Source: JAAZBV01 sp964499695
Lineage (GTDB): Bacteria > Desulfobacterota > DSM-4660 > Desulfatiglandales > HGW-15
Direction of reading: 5' to 3'
Assembly: GCA_964499695.1 (NCBI GenBank)
Contig: CAZCMD010000004.1
Span: forward strand, 1 to 64,000
Length of the DNA stretch: 64,000 nt
Shown here: one piece after another, positions 61,323-64,000 of the stretch
Numbering within the stretch: position 1 is the first letter of the stretch
How the letters are laid out: each line of letters opens with the position of its first letter
Notes under the pieces: generated by a model
Seen by the model: the letters and a program-made list of their open reading frames with translations, nothing else
Told to the model about the DNA's origin: nothing
The model's database searches: none
Made by a program: the position numbers and the translations under genes

Positions 61323-63302
61323 TTACATATTATCCTTCTCCAGCACCTCTCTTACCTTTTGAGACAATTTCTGGAGGTCAAAGGGCTTCTGGATGAATCC
61401 CTTACAGCCCTTCTCAAGGATATGAACCGCTTGACCATTAATGCTGTACCCGCTTGAAAGAAGGACTTTAACTTCAGGATTTATCCCTTTTATTTTTTCA
61501 AATACCTCTCCGCCATTCATGCCGGGCATTATCATATCGACTATGACCATATCGATCTTATCCCTGTTTTCCTGATAAACCTGCAAGGCCTCCATACCGT
61601 TTTGAGCGGTATCAACCACATAACCAAGTCTTTCAAGCATCCTCCTGCCTACATCAATAATCAGTTCTTCATCATCCACAAGCAGTATCCTCTCACTTCC
61701 TTTAATGATCGATCCGCCTGCAGGCACCTCTTTTATAGCCTCCTTTTCTGAAGCGGGAAAATAGAGCTTGAAAATGGTGCCAACACCCTTTTCACTGTAT
61801 ACATCAACAAACCCCCCGTGATTTTTCATAATGCCATACACAGAGGCAAGGCCAAGACCAGTTCCTCTTCCCATCTCTTTTGTAGTAAAAAACGGATCAA
61901 AAATCTTTTCCTGTGTGGCCCTGTCCATTCCTACACCATTATCTGTTATGGAAATTTTCACATATCTGCCCGGCTTGATTTTATATGGTTTCAGAGAAGA
62001 CTCCACAAGATTGATATTTTCACTTTCAATATACAGATTGCCTCCTCCTGGCATAGCCTGCCATGCGTTTACAAAGATATTCATGAGGACCTGGTCTACC
62101 TGTCCCCGGTCAACCTCGCTAGTCCACAGGTTGTTGACCAGGCTCTTATGTATGCTTATCTCTTTCTTCATGCGACCAAACATCTCAGCGCTTGAAGAAA
62201 TCAGCTCATTAAGGTTTACAGGTTTTACCTCGTATTTTCCTCCCCTTGCAAACCCGAGCAATTGTTGTGTAAGGGATGTTGCGTTTTTAACATATTCCTC
62301 TATGCCCTTCAGATGCTCATATTCCTGATCATGTGTACTTTTTTCAAGCATCATCAGGGAAGTCCTTCCCTGTATACCCATGAGCAGATTATTAAAATCA
62401 TGGGCAATCCCGCCCGCGAGTGTGCCAAGGGCCTCCATCCTCTGAGCCCTTTCATACTTGATACGGAGATTTTTCTCCTCTTCCTGCGCCTTTTTTCTGC
62501 CAGTGATATCTATCCATGTACTTAGTGAATACTGAAACTCGCCATCTTTTATGACAGGTGTTGTGGAAAAGATAACCCAGAAGTCTTCTCCGTTTTTATT
62601 CTTGAATGCCCCCTCAAGGTTTTTAACACCTTTAATGGTAGCATCCCTCCAGGCATCGTTTGTAAGTGTTACATCCATCCACGGAAAGGGAAAGGTTGTG
62701 CCAAGAAGCTCTTCCGCATCATACCCGGTAAGTGCTACGAGGGCAGGATTTACATACTCTATATTAAACTCCTTATTGATCACCATTATGGGGCTAGGAG
62801 CGTTTTCAAGGATGGAAAAACTGAATTCCTCACTCTTTTTAAGCGCCCTCTCTGCATCCTTTAGCCTTGTAATATCCGTAACTACATTGTTGAAAAAGGT
62901 CTTGTCTTTAAATTTCTGGTATTTTGTTATCACCAGTATATCCTGGATATCACCACTTTTTGTCTTTACCCTTGATTCATAGCTGGTTGGTTTCCCGGAA
63001 ATTTCCGGAGGGACTTCAAGTGGCCCTCCCAGAGCATCACTCACCACCAGGTCCGGTATGCCTAACTTCATAAATTCTTCACGGGTATATCCAAGGCTTT
63101 CGTTTGATTCTCTGTTGAATTCGGTAAACTTAAGGGTATCAGGATCAACAAGATTTATTGCGACCCCTGCACTATCAAAGATAGTCCTGTAAAATTCATA
63201 TTTCTCTTCAAGCCTGGCCTTTTCAGTATAAATCCTTTCCAGCTCCTCCTTCAGCCTTTTTATCTCATCTTCAGTTTTTTTATAGTCTATTTTTTCCTGC
63301 AT
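61323..63302 (-). CDS. PAS hybrid sensor histidine kinase with C-terminal receiver
   Basis: A 659-residue cytosolic protein. A coiled-coil start (residues 5-35) leads to PAS domains at about 35-150 and 155-280. The HisKA domain has His301 in GGIAHDFNNLLMG, and the HATPase has DNGVGMD and GTGLGLASVYGI. The receiver (about 535-655) has Asp589 in VIVDMIMPGMNGG and Lys in FIQKPFDLQKL. No TM helix is present. It is a typical complex-signalling kinase of deltaproteobacteria, with no DNA-binding domain. The input signal is unknown. Confidence 0.92.
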   Translation of the reverse strand: MQEKIDYKKTEDEIKRLKEELERIYTEKARLEEKYEFYRTIFDSAGVAINLVDPDTLKFTEFNRESNESLGYTREEFMKLGIPDLVVSDALGGPLEVPPEISGKPTSYESRVKTKSGDIQDILVITKYQKFKDKTFFNNVVTDITRLKDAERALKKSEEFSFSILENAPSPIMVINKEFNIEYVNPALVALTGYDAEELLGTTFPFPWMDVTLTNDAWRDATIKGVKNLEGAFKNKNGEDFWVIFSTTPVIKDGEFQYSLSTWIDITGRKKAQEEEKNLRIKYERAQRMEALGTLAGGIAHDFNNLLMGIQGRTSLMMLEKSTHDQEYEHLKGIEEYVKNATSLTQQLLGFARGGKYEVKPVNLNELISSSAEMFGRMKKEISIHKSLVNNLWTSEVDRGQVDQVLMNIFVNAWQAMPGGGNLYIESENINLVESSLKPYKIKPGRYVKISITDNGVGMDRATQEKIFDPFFTTKEMGRGTGLGLASVYGIMKNHGGFVDVYSEKGVGTIFKLYFPASEKEAIKEVPAGGSIIKGSERILLVDDEELIIDVGRRMLERLGYVVDTAQNGMEALQVYQENRDKIDMVIVDMIMPGMNGGEVFEKIKGINPEVKVLLSSGYSINGQAVHILEKGCKGFIQKPFDLQKLSQKVREVLEKDNM

Positions 63303-63576
63303 GTGCCTCCTCCAATAAATAATGAGTCATATGGACATAGGATTAGAGATTGTGATTTTGCATAGGAGCTTTTTCCTCCCGACAATGGCAAAGGGGTTGA
63401 AATTCATTGTGCATGAAATAATACAATCACCTGTATTTAGGCTATTTTTATAAAAATATCAAGTATGGTGAAAATAGAAATGATTAGCTGGATAAGGCAA
63501 GGCTTTCTAAGGGAATATTTCATAATGTAATAATTTTACCTTTGAAATACTCCCTTCATTAACAATCAATTCCTGA

Positions 63577-64000
63577 TTAAAAAATAAATAGATTAACTCC
63601 TATACCAAAGTATAATGTTTTTTCATCCATATCATATTCTATAAAATCTGATTTGTAATCCATCCATGAATAACTTACAGTTGGTTCTATTGAGACATTT
63701 CTGGAAATAAAAAGGTCTAGACCTAATCTAATTGTATATTCACTAGAAGTTATTTTTGTTGTGAATATTGAGGACCCAAACTTATTTCTTAAATATGAAT
63801 AACCAGCCTCAATAAAAGGATTAACTTTTTCATAAGGCAGATAAAATCTTATATTCGGTCCTATACCATATCTTTTAGAATCTGAGTCACCCGATGTTTT
63901 TCCATATCCTAAGGACCCACCTACAGCAACATTATCAAAAATAAAATAACGCACAGAAGGATAAAATGAAAAAGTATTATTTTCCGTCCCATAATCACTG
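63577..64000 (-). CDS. Outer membrane beta-barrel protein, N-terminus outside window
   Basis: The frame is open to the right window edge, so a GTG near 63954 is probably not the start. The visible ~141 residues contain alternating hydrophobic strands (YFIFDNVAVGGSLGYG, FIEAGYSYLRNKFG, YTIRLGLDLFISRNVSIE) and end with a phenylalanine (GVNLFIF), as in outer-membrane porin-like barrels. Function is unknown. The 274 bp between it and the kinase gene hold no recognised feature. Confidence 0.75.
   Translation of the reverse strand, partial: SDYGTENNTFSFYPSVRYFIFDNVAVGGSLGYGKTSGDSDSKRYGIGPNIRFYLPYEKVNPFIEAGYSYLRNKFGSSIFTTKITSSEYTIRLGLDLFISRNVSIEPTVSYSWMDYKSDFIEYDMDEKTLYFGIGVNLFIF

Overview
The window looks like part of a Gram-negative, probably anaerobic, deltaproteobacterial (Desulfobacterota-type) genome. 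The evidence is two TonB-dependent receptors with a dedicated ExbB/ExbD/TonB set, a large cobamide (B12) biosynthesis and salvage inventory, System II cytochrome c maturation proteins, a polyferredoxin with many [4Fe-4S] motifs, a NifA-like sigma-54 activator and groESL. Taxonomy is inferred from gene content only. A run of exactly 100 N (34554-34653) is a scaffolding gap, so the two sides are joined by assembly, not by read sequence.

Layout. 1-5466: a truncated secreted protein, then a compact operon of a VIT/vWA protein with a PEP-CTERM-like tail, an exosortase (XrtK-like) and CreB/CreC-like two-component genes, which looks like a dedicated exosortase system. 5452-6045: a four-helix-bundle gene between oppositely oriented copies of an AT-rich repeat. 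6046-13098: an amino-acid permease, then a redox/tetrapyrrole island made of a secreted protein with a c-type heme motif and a tetrapyrrole-methylase domain, a TonB-dependent receptor, and ResB and CcsA homologues. 13336-14097: a DUF374-type acyltransferase.

14396-20905 is a minus-strand operon behind a cobalamin riboswitch and a 17-bp terminator hairpin: MDR dehydrogenase, TrpD-like phosphoribosyltransferase, cobT, cobS, cobD, cbiB. 21075-21995 is a plus-strand SDR. 22115-34553 is a second minus-strand cobalamin locus behind another riboswitch: TonB receptor, BtuF-CbiZ fusion, BtuF, BtuC, BtuD, ExbB, ExbD, TonB, CbiP, a REP-associated transposase (RAYT), CobU, CobA. Together the two loci would import corrinoids, remodel them, adenosylate them, and assemble the nucleotide loop.

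34654-46696 holds a CE15-like esterase (5' end lost in the gap), a response regulator, cardiolipin synthase, a TPP enzyme/methyltransferase/GH8 operon and a 1503-residue hybrid sensor. This suggests xylan-derived carbohydrate use. 46756-48734 is groESL. 49040-51367 is a CysK-CysRS fusion with degenerate synthetase signatures. Next come a polyferredoxin, a DUF362 protein, a MalY/PatB-type lyase and a NifA-like activator. 57126-64000 has an unknown protein, a three-gene lipoprotein/ankyrin operon, a PAS hybrid kinase and the end of an outer-membrane barrel gene.

Several families of short palindromic or tandem repeats lie between genes. One family, the REP-like GTAGGGGC element, is also embedded in frame inside the RAYT gene. 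The most unusual items are the secreted heme/tetrapyrrole-methylase fusion, the BtuF-CbiZ fusion, the TrpD paralogue under B12 control, the exosortase-VIT-CreBC operon and the CysK-CysRS fusion.
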